From Gnetum montanum (lineage: Eukaryota > Streptophyta > Gnetopsida > Gnetales > Gnetaceae), in the NCBI GenBank assembly GCA_015680685.1, contig MNCI01022074.1:5175-69174 (forward strand): a stretch of 64,000 nucleotides of DNA, read 5' to 3'. The position numbers were made by a program, and so were the translations under genes. A model generated the notes under the pieces. The model saw only the letters and a list, made by a program, of their open reading frames with translations. It was not told where the DNA came from and did not search any database. Below are positions 10,479 through 22,289 of the stretch, in pieces. Within the stretch, counting starts at the first letter, position 1. Each line of letters begins with the position of its first letter.

Positions 10479-13290
10479 ATGGCCCCTAAATGAGGACAAC
10501 AAGGAGAACCCTCTCATGGTGCATATAAATGATCAAGGAGAGGCAAAGGCCAAGCACCTCCTAAAGAACATGTAAAGCAAGAGGCACAATTATTCAGCAT
10601 TTATCAAGAAACTCCTGTTACTACACAATCGGGGCATGCCAAAGGTAGAGAAGGTAGGGCACTTGAATAGGGACAACATCTTACATTGTCTCCAGAATGT
10701 GTTCAAGAAATTCGTGAAAGGTCCACATCAATAGCTATGATTGTGGAGCTCAATTTTGGACCTTTTACTAAATTTTCCCATGAGTCCATCAAAGATCAAC
10801 TTAAAGTGTCCCCATTATGGCCTATTCTCTAGGAGAGACGCTATTGGTACTTGGGGGAGATGTACCAATTTTGGCACAACAAAGAAGAAGGCACCACCAC
10901 TGATATTGGTGGGATTTCTATTGATTTCTCTACCAAGGCCATTTTAGAAGTTTTGAACCTTCCAAACACAGGGTCCAAGGTTGCTCACCTATCCACTAGC
11001 TTTGATGCTAATGCATCAAAGATATGGTTAAAAAGGACATACAACAAGGAGGATAAAACATATGGAGAGCTTGCACTTAAAGAGAGGATCTATTCTAAAA
11101 TTGGCACATGTCACATTTTCCCAACAAAAGGACTAAAAAAGATTTCCACCTATGTAGCTAGAGGAAGTGCCATTTTGATGGGCAAGGTTGATGTCAACCT
11201 ATCCCATCTATATCTCATAAAAATTTTAAGGTAGTTTGAAGAACGTAAAATAGGGAAGTTTGCATTACCTTTTCCTTACCTAATCAGGAAGTTGTGCTAA
11301 CATGCTAGAATTTTTGGGTACACCAATAACATCCCTAGAAAGGCTCAAAATGCTTCATTTGTCAAACTACTGAAGCCATTAGCACCAAGGAAAGATGTTG
11401 GTGAGACACTAGAGCCTGAGAAATAATAGATAGTTGGGCCTACTACACCTCAAACAACTAGGCCCAGCCAACTTCCAGACATAAGGTCCAGTCAACAACA
11501 AGAAGCAGGGCCCAGCACACAACCCACAGGCCAGCAAGACCAACCACCATCCATGCCATAGGACTATCAACCATCGATGAGCCATCTCAAGGCCATTGCT
11601 AAATCGATCAGTTAGGGAAGCAGTGATGAGGAAAATCTCTTCAAGATCATTGATGATGCCATACAGCCCATAGTCTCAATTGATCATGCATGGGGTGAGG
11701 TGTCTATCCAAACAGAAGAAGGGAAATCACACTGGTCACAACAGATCTCTAGAAATGCTACATCTTTTCAAGTGCAATTAGAAACTAGTGAAGGTTCCAT
11801 AGTAGTGGTTATGTAACACCAGGATGTAGCAGGAGTAGTAGAAGTGGTTGCAGACCACATCAAAGAATCATTCAATGTCCATGTTGTACCACAAGTAGAT
11901 TTTACAGGAGCACGTGATGCTCAAACCTTGGCCAATCCCTCAATGACTCCTATAGATCATGAAGATGTTTTGGATCGATTACTATAGATAGGACAAGTGA
12001 TGATGTCCTTATTCAACATCCCTCAAGATGTCATAACAACATAGTTAGACCTCATCTCTACAAAAGAAAAGCTAGTCATGGTAGAGGTTAAGGTTGAACA
12101 TGTAAAGGAGGAGTTGAAAAGACTCCAAAAGAAGTTTGTCGTCCTACAAGCTGCACAATGGGATCTATTCCAATTCATCCCTATAGACTAGCTAGAGTCT
12201 TTTTAGATAGAGCAACTGAATAAATTGCTAGAAGAGAATAAAATAGTGGTAGAGAAAAAAGAGAAGGCTGATTGGGATGCTTCAAAGGCACAAGCTCAAA
12301 CGTATGCATATGCCAAAGCACTTAAGGCCTTACAAGAAGAAAATAAACACCTCACCACCAAAAATCTTTAGTTGACTAGAGTAGAAAAACATAAGAATGT
12401 TCTCAAAAAAAATTTCAACAATTGCAAGAACAATTAATAAGGGTCAACTAAGATATGACTCTCTTGGCTAGAGAAAATAGAACCCTCTCAACAGAGGAGG
12501 TATGCACAATCCATAAAAAGATGGTAATTGAAATAAGTGCATGGTAGAATGAGGCCAAGTGACATGAGAAGATCAAGGAGCATTTCAAAGATTAGGTGGG
12601 GATGTACAAGTAGGTTATTGAGAAAGAAATCCATATGGCCAAAGCCCATATCAATACTCTCAATGCTCAGGATGCTGATTGGTGGGCCATATTGGATACT
12701 TATGCCTTTGCCCACCAAGCAAAACTAAAAATTCAGGACCTACAAATACAGGATCTTGCTGAGTACATGGAGTTGGCAAACCTATGGTATGCTAACTTAG
12801 CCATGTTGACAACAGGATGCCTGAGAACAAAATTGGAGAAGCAGGTAGCAACCACCTAAACTAAATATGAAACAGAATTTGCTGAACACAAGAAGACACT
12901 ACAGAAATTAGAGGTAGAAAATTATAAATTAGAGGTGGTCAAGACTAGCTACCAAGGGCAGAAAGATGTCACGGTGGATTTGGCTCGACGGCTCACAGAC
13001 TAACAAGAATGTAGAGACAAAGCTAGAGCCTATGAAGAGGAACAACGGTTGTTTGCAGCTTGGTATGTTAAGGCCAAGCAGATGTTCTTGCAACTATCAT
13101 GTCCATGGGAGATTCCAACTCCATCAAATATTGGAACATCAGCATGGACAACACACAACCCTCGAACCGAAGAGGAAAAAACTTTAGGCGCTCCTTCAAA
13201 GACATCCATTTCCAAAGCCTGGAGCACAAGATAAGGGGAAGAGACCCATAGAGGAGCCACCACTACCAAGAACCACATGAGTTCCACCAA
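10479..13290 (+). pseudogene. Third ORF (ORF3) of the gypsy element, broken
   Basis: The ATG at 10479 follows GATTGCAG directly. The frame reads MAPK then a stop (TGA, probably a decayed CGA), continues as a Lys/Gln-rich leader, then a globular region near 10700-11230 with LNFGPFTKF, PLWPI and GEMYQFWHN motifs. The same block occurs on the minus strand at 39580, 30459 and 16951. A Pro/Gln-rich linker (11400-11580) and a long charged, coiled-coil-like part (about 12050-13200) follow. Several stops interrupt it. It lies where Athila elements carry an env-like ORF, but I see no clear membrane segment, so the function is unknown. Confidence 0.6.
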
Positions 13291-13460
13291 TTTTGTCTTT
13301 TGTAATTCTGTGTCTATGCCCTAATTTTGTTTTGCTTAATTCCACACTGCAGCATGAGTAATTCCTAGTTAGTCAATAATCTCATACCTATCCACTGTGT
13401 AATCAATTGAACTCATTCTCATTTTGATTATTTGACTCAAGGACGAGTTGTTATTCAGTC

Positions 13461-13469
13461 GTGGGGGTA
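13461..13469 (+). other. Polypurine tract
   Basis: GTGGGGGTA lies directly before TGATGAATT, the start of the next LTR, as in the sister elements. Confidence 0.7.
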
Positions 13470-14332
13470 TGATGAATTATGGTTTTCTAGGCCCCAATAT
13501 TGGATCCTCAATATCAAGTACATGATATCGCAACCTGGATAACAATATCGAATACATGATATCATGATTCCTATGTAGGCTTATAAATATAGCATGCAAG
13601 TGAACAAGAAAGGGGGGAGGTGATAATTCTTAGAGTAGAGTCATTTTGTTAGTTTTCAATTAGTTTTCAATTTTTTCCCTATGCATGCTCACAATGTGAT
13701 GATTGTAATTGTACAGAACCTTTGTTCAAGTGTGACATACTTGGACATGCACACAATTGGCAATAAAGATTAAGATTACTCCATCATTGTAGCATTCACT
13801 TAGTTTTTAATTACTTTAATTGTTGATTATTTATTGTTTTCTTTTTAGTTAATATTTCCTTTATTTTCATTCACACTTTCTATTGTTAACGAAGAATGAG
13901 TACAACTTAATCATGAACATTTAAGTGTAACTACTTTGTAACCTAGTAGCGTATCTAGTAGTGCTCAAGTAATGTGTGCTTGGTAATCCTAGAAGTAGTA
14001 CACAAGGTCCAAGATGCATACAAATGATTAAGGATGGATGCTCATTGCACTTAGGTTACCATAGATTTCATTTTCCACTGTCCATTAGCTTAATCAAAAT
14101 TTTTCCCCATCATCTCTAGGAGTAGCACTAGTTTAGGATCACATCATTCACCTCACTCTAGACTAAACCATATGTGACAAAGCAAATACTAGTCCAGGTG
14201 GGAAGACAGCAAACTATGATCAACATGTAACTATCTAGATGCCACAACTAGTCTGTCTATGAAGTTTGACTGGATAGTGCATACACGCTCGTATTCGTAT
14301 GGTTGAGTGTAGTGGTACCTAGCCACTCATCA
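13470..14332 (+). repeat. Gypsy 3' LTR, plus strand (type I)
   Basis: This 863-bp LTR starts TGATGA and ends CTCATCA at 14332. U3 has GATATC motifs (near 13528 and 13555) and TATAAATATA (13582). The U5 side matches 525-870 and the reverse complement of 35827-36240. It closes the pol-less element that begins at 7487. Confidence 0.85.
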
Positions 14333-14984
14333 CTTATCATAAAAGGAATAGAATTATTTTCATACTATCCAATATTGTATGATGATAGAAAATGAGGGTT
14401 GTACATTGCATTATGAACTAGGTTTATTTCTATTGTGGTTAATTTAAACTTTTTTCTTGTAGTGATATGGAGGATCATGATGGACATTACTAAACCAATG
14501 ATTATTGAAATAGTTGTGGTGGAAATGGTTCATATTGATGGGACACTACTTGGGGTACTTGATTTATAGCTTATGGAGTTTCTTGGTAGGAAGAAGGATG
14601 TCATGATAAAGGTTAAGGCATTGTTAAGGGCACACTCTAAGATGCAAAGTTTAAAGAATTAGATCCCATCCACTGTTGATGTTGTTATTATGGCAAAAGA
14701 AATAAATGATAAGGATAAGGCACCTAATCAAGGTAAGGACTTTTACCCTTTTTCTTGCTTTCACTAGTCTTACCTATGGTGTAACTACTTTCACAGCTAC
14801 TTCAACAACTTTATTAACTAAATCCTTACGACTTGAAGTCATCTTTTAATTTAATACATCTAAAATCTTGTCAACAACATTAGCAAGGTTTGATAAAGTC
14901 TTATTAATTTTCATGCTTTTTTTTCATACAGAATTTAGTAATGTTAGAAAATTGAATCTTATATTCAACATTTATCACATCTTT
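14333..14984. other. No recognised gene
   Basis: There is a broken plus-strand reading frame around 14478-14730 with two stops that I do not recognise. No conserved motif or RNA gene is visible. Confidence 0.3.
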
Positions 14985-16010
14985 TTAACATTGGAAATTT
15001 ATGTTAACCTTCTTTACATTAGCATGCTTATCCCATTCACTTTCTAATCTAGTCATAAAATCTAACAAAACTATAATTTGAGCAATTGATCTTTGGTAGA
15101 GATTACCCATGTCATACATATCCATCCTTTCATGAATTTGTGGTTGTAGTCCTTTTACTAGGTGCATTAATTAGCTATGTTTTTTGAACCCATGAATTGG
15201 AAACTAATTGAACATAGAATGTACCATTTTACATCCAATGATTCATTAATATCTTACTTCCATCTTACTATCTTCTTTTTAATGTTTGTAACTTAAGCAA
15301 AATATGGAAACTTGACATTAAAATTTTTTAGCATGTTTATCCAAGAGGAGATAGAATTGTATGAAAGAACTTGATACCATATTTTAGCATGATTAGTGAG
15401 TGTGTGGGAAAAAGAAAAAGTTTCTAGCACTCATTATTTAAACATTGTAGCTCAAAAATGATGAAAATTGCTTGAACATGAAGCCATGGATCATCATTCA
15501 ATTGCTCATTGAATGTAAAAATGTCAGCCATATTAACCTTTTGATTTTTCTTTTCGTAATGCTTTTCATTAGCATGCAAATTACTTAATGAATTTGGCTC
15601 TGACAAATTCATGGAAATAATGGCTTATCCAAACTATCAACACTTTCATTCAAATTAAGGTAAAAAAATGTGAAATGATGGACTACTTTGAGTCACCACA
15701 AGTGTAGCTTAAACCACATGGACAAAGATGCATAGACCTTATTGTCCTAGAATCATTAATGTTGTAGCAATGCAACTCTGTAGGAGAACATTCTACCTAC
15801 TTCTTAGCATGTATGCACATATACTCTTGCTCCAAAATCATATCATGAAGCTCTTTCTTCTTATGAGAAAAATACTCCAATTTTTGGGGCAACATGAATT
15901 TGTAATCTACCAAATTCTCATTGAAGCCTTGATTGAACATATCCTTCTTAAGTGGTAGATGCAAGTTTTTCTAGATATTTTGCAAAATCATCCATGTGCT
16001 TTACCTCATC
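14985..16010 (-). pseudogene. Retrotransposon gag relic, minus strand
   Basis: Read leftward from about 15980, broken frames give a charged N-terminal part (about 15980-15800), then a gag core: NDDPWLHVQ near 15500, KIWYQ and SISSW near 15370, and GLQPQIHERMDM near 15140. The order W-x-H, WYQ, SW fits the retrotransposon gag fold family. At least four stops or frameshifts are present. The part right of about 15500 is repeated at 28080-28930. The element type beyond gag cannot be told because no pol is attached. Confidence 0.55.
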
Positions 16011-16389
16011 ATCCTAGTTTGTATTGATGAAATTTCAGCACAATAGGATGAGTTGCTTTATTTACCATGTTTTTAAAGTAATTTGAATCAATTTAGGCTT
16101 TTTCTACAATTTATTTTTCTTGTTCAATCCAACCATGATTGTTTCAGTCCTTTATTTTCTACAAAATCAAGAACTAAAAAAATTGTAAATATAAAAATAA
16201 AATAAGAAATTCATAGATGCATTTCAAAATAATGATGTCAATGATAGGGTCTCCCCTAGTTGAGATCATAAGAGGTCTATCAATGGTAGTCATAGTAAAT
16301 CAATCATAAACATTGAAGATGATAGAAATGTTAATTACAAAGTTTACTTGTGTATATCGTTGCATTCACAAAAAAAATCCCAAACTATA

Positions 16390-16951
16390 GATTTGAATGC
16401 ACATAAATAATTTCACGCATCCAAGGTTACATAGAGATATAGAATTTCCACTAAATGCCTTAGTATTTAGGATCCCAAGTGTAGATACAAAGGCTTCAAT
16501 GATAGGAGACAAAGATATCTCCTATCTTTATAGTAGCTTTGGCTACCCAATTACTCCAAAACATATAGGTCTTATCTAAAAACCACTTGTTGTTGGTGAA
16601 TAAGATGAGCAATAGTGGAGAGGTTTGTAAGTAATTTCTCATCTCCTATGGAGTGAACTCTATGAAGGGTTTGAAGTTTAGCTTAGTAAGTACATTTGCT
16701 CTAATACACTTCTTAGAGAGTATCACTTGTGTTGCTGTTGTAGCAGTAGTTGGTGCTAGTGCCTCTTCTTGGATAGATTATTTAGCTTGGAGTATCGGCT
16801 GGTGCACTAACTATACCTACTAATCTTCTCATCCTTGTCCCCTAGCCTAGGATTACTACAACTAGTTCCATCCTTGTCCACATCCATCCCTTGGCATCTT
16901 CTCTCTTTGTTGTGAAGGTTTATTGGCCTAAGGAACACATTATGGTGCCAT
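16390..16951 (-). pseudogene. ORF3 relic of the minus-strand pol-less gypsy element, copy A
   Basis: The ATG (16951-16949) lies directly after AG, and the frame starts MAP then stops. The following sequence (about 16720-16500) corresponds to the better preserved frame at 30235-30005 in copy B, which contains the LNF-x-PF and PIL motifs of ORF3. The 3' end appears replaced by unrelated gag sequence beyond 16390. It is dead. Confidence 0.5.
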
Positions 16952-18099
16952 CTTTAATTACCCAAGGGGTAATTGTTAGTTTTTTGAGATTTATTTATGA
17001 TGATGCAAACCCTTATTAATCCCTTAGTTAGACCAAAATTTTGGAAAATATGACATTTATGGTGTAATGTGATTGTGACTTTTATATTTCTAGGACCCTG
17101 AAGCAACTAAAAGATTAGTCTATTAATTATTTTTTAGGTTATCTAAAACTTTCAAGAATGGGATTAGAAAATTTTGTTGGTTCATGTTTTTCTAGCTCCC
17201 ATGATGAAGACATTAATTCTAAGACCTCAAAGTCAAATGAACACTTGAATAGCAAGCTATGATACTAGAAAGGCTTTGAAACTTGAAAATGAAAAGAAAA
17301 CCTTTTGTGTTTTCAGCAAAATGTGAGAGAAATGAGAAGGGGTGTTGAGTATTTATTCTTTTTGTTGTGGTATCACAAGGAGTGTCGTATATGTGATATG
17401 AATTTTCCTTAGCATTTTAGCATAAAATTTTGTCATTTTTTTGCATCTAATGGATCCCATAGCTTCTTAAGGGTTGCTACGCCATAGTGTAGATTCCATT
17501 AATGCTTGAAATAGTTGAAATCATAAAATATGAATCTTGTTAACTCAAAGTTGATAAAAAATGAGAGGTTTTAGGAGAAAATCATGAAAATCCAATTTTA
17601 AATTAAATAAAAAGCAAGGAGAAGTGTGTTCCATAATGATGCATAAGGTTGATGAAGTTAATTATTATGCTCTAGAGAGTGTGAGATTTGTTATTGATCA
17701 TGATTCCCAATAGTTATACAAGTGGCTCCTCCCTAAAGTAGACTTATGCTCATAATGCCCTTGTATAACCACTTCTACAAGTATATGTGGACATCCTAGA
17801 ATTTAAATGTGGTTAAAATCCTACACTATGCTATATAAGACTATAGAATTCATAATTGTAACATGCTAGTGAGGTGAAATGGAATAAGGATTAGATAATT
17901 AGGATGTGAGGTATCTTACCATGGTCATAGTAGGTTGTGCATGTTATATGTGATTAGAATTATCATCATACTTGTCTATTAGGGTTTCAAACCAAGTTCA
18001 ATCACTTACAAGTGCTATTACATTGCGTTATTGTGGGCCCTCCATCATCAAACTAACAAGCCATCACACGAAGAAATTACCATTCAATAGTAAAATTGG
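16952..18099 (-). other. Non-coding region between gag and ORF3, copy A
   Basis: It aligns with the reverse complement of 8500-10470 and with 39590-40700, for example 'gctcctccctaaagtagact' at 17726-17745. It has no gene. At 17349-17410 is the promoter-like module: on minus, ATATCAC and GTGATA motifs, then AATAAATAC, about 400 bp before the ORF3 ATG. Confidence 0.45.
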
Positions 18100-18770
18100 A
18101 AAATAAATGTTCAAAAGCATGAGAATAATTAATTAATTATTGAAATTTGATGCATTTCCAATGGTGATGACTTTGTGTGAATCAAAGTTTGTAACCTCTT
18201 TTATTGTAATTACTTTCCCTTTATGCTTGTACATGTCTGTGCTTACTTTATTCTTAATTTTCTTTTCCTACTCTTTGGCTTTTTCTTACTCCACTTTTTC
18301 TTTCATTATCTTTAATGTAAATTGAAATTATTCATCTATGGAATCTCATGTCTTGTTAACCTTGGCTGAAATTTTAGTGAGATTTTTGGATCAGCAAGGT
18401 CTTCTATTGGACAACATCCTCTAGTGTTGCCTCTTTTTCTAGCTAACAAATATGGATCTCCTTGCTAGATTTTTGTTATATTCTTATGTACCTTCCTTCT
18501 TTTGGAATTCTCCTTCTTCTTTAACCACTTATCAATCAACATCTAGATTTTATTTTCTTTTTGTTCTTTGAAACACCACAAAAAATTTGCATGTTATAGA
18601 TAATCATCATCATGTAGCTTTCACCTCATGAAACCTGAGGCAAAACTTTATTGTAAATGTGAAGATTGTAATCCACAATGGGAAATTTCACATTCTTTAT
18701 ACTTTTGGGGTTAAAAATGCCTCATAAGTAGTCCAAGCCTCATTCTCTAAGTCAAAAAAGTCATCTAGTG
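18100..18770 (-). pseudogene. Gag relic of the minus-strand pol-less element, copy A
   Basis: The reverse strand aligns with gag of the full element at 46680-46960, for example the stretch 'cttgttaaccttggctgaaattttagtgag' region (18352-18381) against 46827-46852. It is broken in all frames. Protease, RT and integrase are missing between it and the ORF3 region, as in the element at 7487-14332. Confidence 0.5.
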
Positions 18771-18799
18771 TCTATATTTGGGCTTGGGGGGGGTGCGGG

Positions 18800-19200
18800 C
18801 GCAGGGGCGAGTTCAAAAATGCCTTTTGGAATGTCAAAAAAAGACAATTTGATAGGTTTTATGGGGGGTATACACTTTTCTATGCTAGAAACACATGTAG
18901 GGGGTAAATCTCACCTACCCTCAACATGAAAGGATGGGGCTTTTAGAAACTTCTCCCCTTCAACATGGAGACTACATGCACAACCTAGAAACCTTCCTCC
19001 CTCAATGTGGAAGTTTTCTCGCCAGCATTGAAAATTGCATCTCCCAACATGGAAGCCACAATAGCCAAATATCAACACTCCATGCACTTCAACATTGACC
19101 AACCACTTCAACAAGCATGGTGGAGAGCTTAGCATGGAAGATTCATCTCCAGCATGGAAGGTCTACCCTGGGTACTATTTATAGTAAACAGAATGGCCAT
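18800..19200. repeat. CATGGAAG motif array followed by a TATA-like box
   Basis: The sequence 'ccaRcatggaag' and variants recur about eight times between 18910 and 19165, followed by ACTATTTATAGTAAAC at 19174-19189. The copy-B equivalent is 32340-32590. The layout (short repeats, then TATA) resembles an LTR U3 in plus orientation, but I find no LTR ends. A long plain stretch to 20630 holds no gene. Confidence 0.4.
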
Positions 19201-21208
19201 AGGGGGAACCACTCACTATGTAAATTTTATAAGCATTCTAAGTAAATTTTATAAGCATTTTTGACCTTACATTAAGTTTGATTTTTATGTTTTGTCTTAA
19301 TTTTTTAGCAAATAAGTGATACTCTTTTTCTTTCTCATTTATCTTGACTAAATTGGATTGTTTTTAGCATTCCCTTACAAATTCAAGGCTCCATGTTTTT
19401 CCAAGTTATATGGCAAAAATGACAAGTCATTTTAAAGTTTTAAAGCTAGTCTCCTAAATATGTTAATCTATGTCCCAATCACATTCATTATAGTGGTTTG
19501 TATCTATTGCCTCTCCCTTTCATGAATTTCAACATCCTGTTATAAGGATTTTAAAGTTATTTCTAATTAAAAGTTGGGAGAATGTTATGGGTGAAGCATG
19601 GATCATGCAAATGGAGGAAATCATTTACAATGTCTAGCTCTTAGAAACTATCAATCCTTTTTATAGGCTTTTTTATAATTTCCAAAGCTTAGTTTTAGGC
19701 ACCTAGATCTTCTTTCTAGGAATTGTAGGATAATGGTTGAAAAGTTCAATTTGTTCTCCTTCAATAAGATGCTACCTTTATTTTGTGTAGTTTGTAAGTT
19801 TTTCCTATTTGAGCATGTTAGAAACTACATTTATCTTTTGCTATTGTATTATTGATAGAGAGTTTTGCTATTTTGGCTTCATTATAAGTAGTAATTTATA
19901 AGCTAAAACCTCAACTATTATCCATATAGTCTCCTAAATATGTTAACCTTTCTATGCCCCAATCACATTCAAGTATTTTAAAAAACTATTTTTTAATTCT
20001 ATGTTATAACCTTTAGGTATAATATCTATGTTATAACCTTCTTTTCTATTTTTTAATAAATTGATTTAAAATTTTTTGTGAAGTACCTCAACAACCCCTC
20101 TCCAAAAACCAAATTTGTTTAAATATAGCATATAGCCTACTGTTTGTCATTGAATGGAATCATGTACAATCATGTGTGCCTTGCACATGTACCCCTGGTG
20201 GGACCAACTCATTCCCAAATTTAAATATACACAAAACTAAAATATTTTTAATTTTTCAATTATGCTAAGATGATAGCATTATTGGCTCGAATCATTATTA
20301 AAAGCAAGCTCTTGAGTTCTAAAATTTTTTAAGCCCTTTTTAAAGGCTAACAAGAAATTTATTCGTTTCTTATTTCATGTTTTTCCACTTTTTTTCCTTA
20401 AAAATTTATTCAGCTTGATTTTCAAACATTTTTTATTAGAGAAAAAAAGAAATCTATACCTTTTTTTATTTCAATGGACAGCAAATCCATTTGTTATCAA
20501 GCTCAAGTTATTTTTCGTTACTTTTAAGATAAGTGTAGTAAATTTTTCTCCCTTTTCAATACCAGAAAATGAAGCATGATTTGACATAACAAAATAGAAA
20601 AGCATATATGTGCATACCTCACAACAACACTTCAATAGCCATCATTTTCCATGTACTAGATTCTAAATTCACATGCTTTGTCCCTAGTTACCATTGGCAC
20701 TCTTTGCCTAAGTCTTCCCCTTTGCTGTGTCGTAGTGTCATCAAGCAATCCTACGCTTCATGATCCTTGGTGACACCATTGCAGGCCACTCTGTCTCACC
20801 CCATGATTGATGGTGAGCAATTGCAGTGTTGTTCTTTACTGCTACAAATCCCAATCTCGATTTTCTATGATTTTGCTCTGGTTTGGCTGTGATTTTCTAT
20901 TCTTTGCTGCTCCACCTCTCTTTGCATTTGGTGGTAGCTTTCTATGATTTTCTATACTGCAATTGTTGTGGTACTGTGTGGTTGTTCTACACTGTAGTTG
21001 GGTGGATCTATGTTGCTGCTATCTTGTGCTGGTGTGAGGCTTCACTACTTTGCGTCGACGGTGTGGGTATCCTTACCACTGAGTGTTTTCTCAGTAGCTA
21101 GAGGGTTTCTCTAAGGTTGCCACTGGTGTGGTTGTTGCTATGCTTGCTTTGTGGGTTGGTGCAGTGGCTGAAGTGTTATTCTTCATTGCTATGATGTTGT
21201 TTGTCGCA

Positions 21209-21850
21209 ATGGAAAATTTCTCTAGTTATGCTCCTCATCAGGGAAGTTCCTCTAACTTGCCTAAAACCGATTTTCTTCTTCCAGATGATATTTTTGATGT
21301 AGTTTCCAAAGAATTTGCAGTGCACTTTCTTTTTCTTCAAATAGTGGAGTTTTTATCAAGGTCCCTGAGTATCAACATGCAAATCCAAAACCTCCTTCAG
21401 CCCCAAAGCATTCAAGTTTCTCATGCTCGTTGCTATGCCCAAAACTTTATTCTAGTGGAATTATCCAAGGCCTCTCAATTTGAGAAGACTCTCTCTTTAA
21501 AAATTTTCCCAAGACATAATGCAACTCTAATAGCACATGCCTAGAGATTTGACTTTAATGTTAATGACCTCACCTTTAACATAATTCCTTATTATGTGGA
21601 ATTGCCAAATTTTCCACTCATTTTGTCATCTATAGAGAAAGACATCGTGAGCATCCTCGGTCCTATTATTTTTAACCATTGCACTATGATCAATGGAACT
21701 CAAATTCGCTATTATTGTATCGATCTCATTATAGCTCTCAAGAAGACCTCCTTAACCCTTGTAGCTGATGCAAAACTTTTTACCCAAAAATAAACTATTT
21801 TTATCTCCCAAACTCATGCAGCTACTATCATAGGACCAAGGATCATATCT
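21209..21850 (+). pseudogene. LINE ORF1 relic
   Basis: From the ATG near 21209 the frame is open to 21544, stops, and resumes in phase to about 21793. It contains VELPNFPLILSSIEKDIVSI and a following basic/hydrophobic stretch. These resemble the plant L1 ORF1 region with the DUF4283-type RNA-binding fold (family assignment from general resemblance). A zinc knuckle is not visible. The segment 21850-22289 is Ser/Pro-rich with stops and links to ORF2. Confidence 0.45.
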
Positions 21851-22289
21851 TAACGTGTCCCTTCTTAGCTAAGAAGAAACAATCTGCAGCACCCCTAAAG
21901 ACCCATTCCCTAGACACACTGTCCAGCCCACCCTCAGAATCCTTTAAATTCAGATCCTCTTCCCAAACAGCTCCAAAGTCCTCCTCTTTATCTAGCCCCT
22001 CCAAGATACAAACACCATAGTTGGGTACACATACCTTGGTCCATGTCATATCCTCCAAGTCATTCAAGGACTCTGTCTTGGATGAGAAGTTTATGATGGG
22101 CAATGAAAGGAAATGTGTCAAAGCTTCTTTCCTTATAACTCCAACCTCTACCTCTTCTCCACTGAACACTTTTGAGGCCCCTGTTACTACCAACAACTCC
22201 TTTTCCCTCCTTTCACAAACAATGGAAGTTGATACTTCAACTCCCAAACCTCCTATTAACCTCTCAATCGACTTGCCCTTTGCTTCCCC

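Noticed and set aside
10479-13290. ORF3 as a retroviral-type envelope gene
   Set aside because: Position fits, but I see no signal peptide, cleavage site or membrane segment, and the tail is charged and coiled-coil-like.
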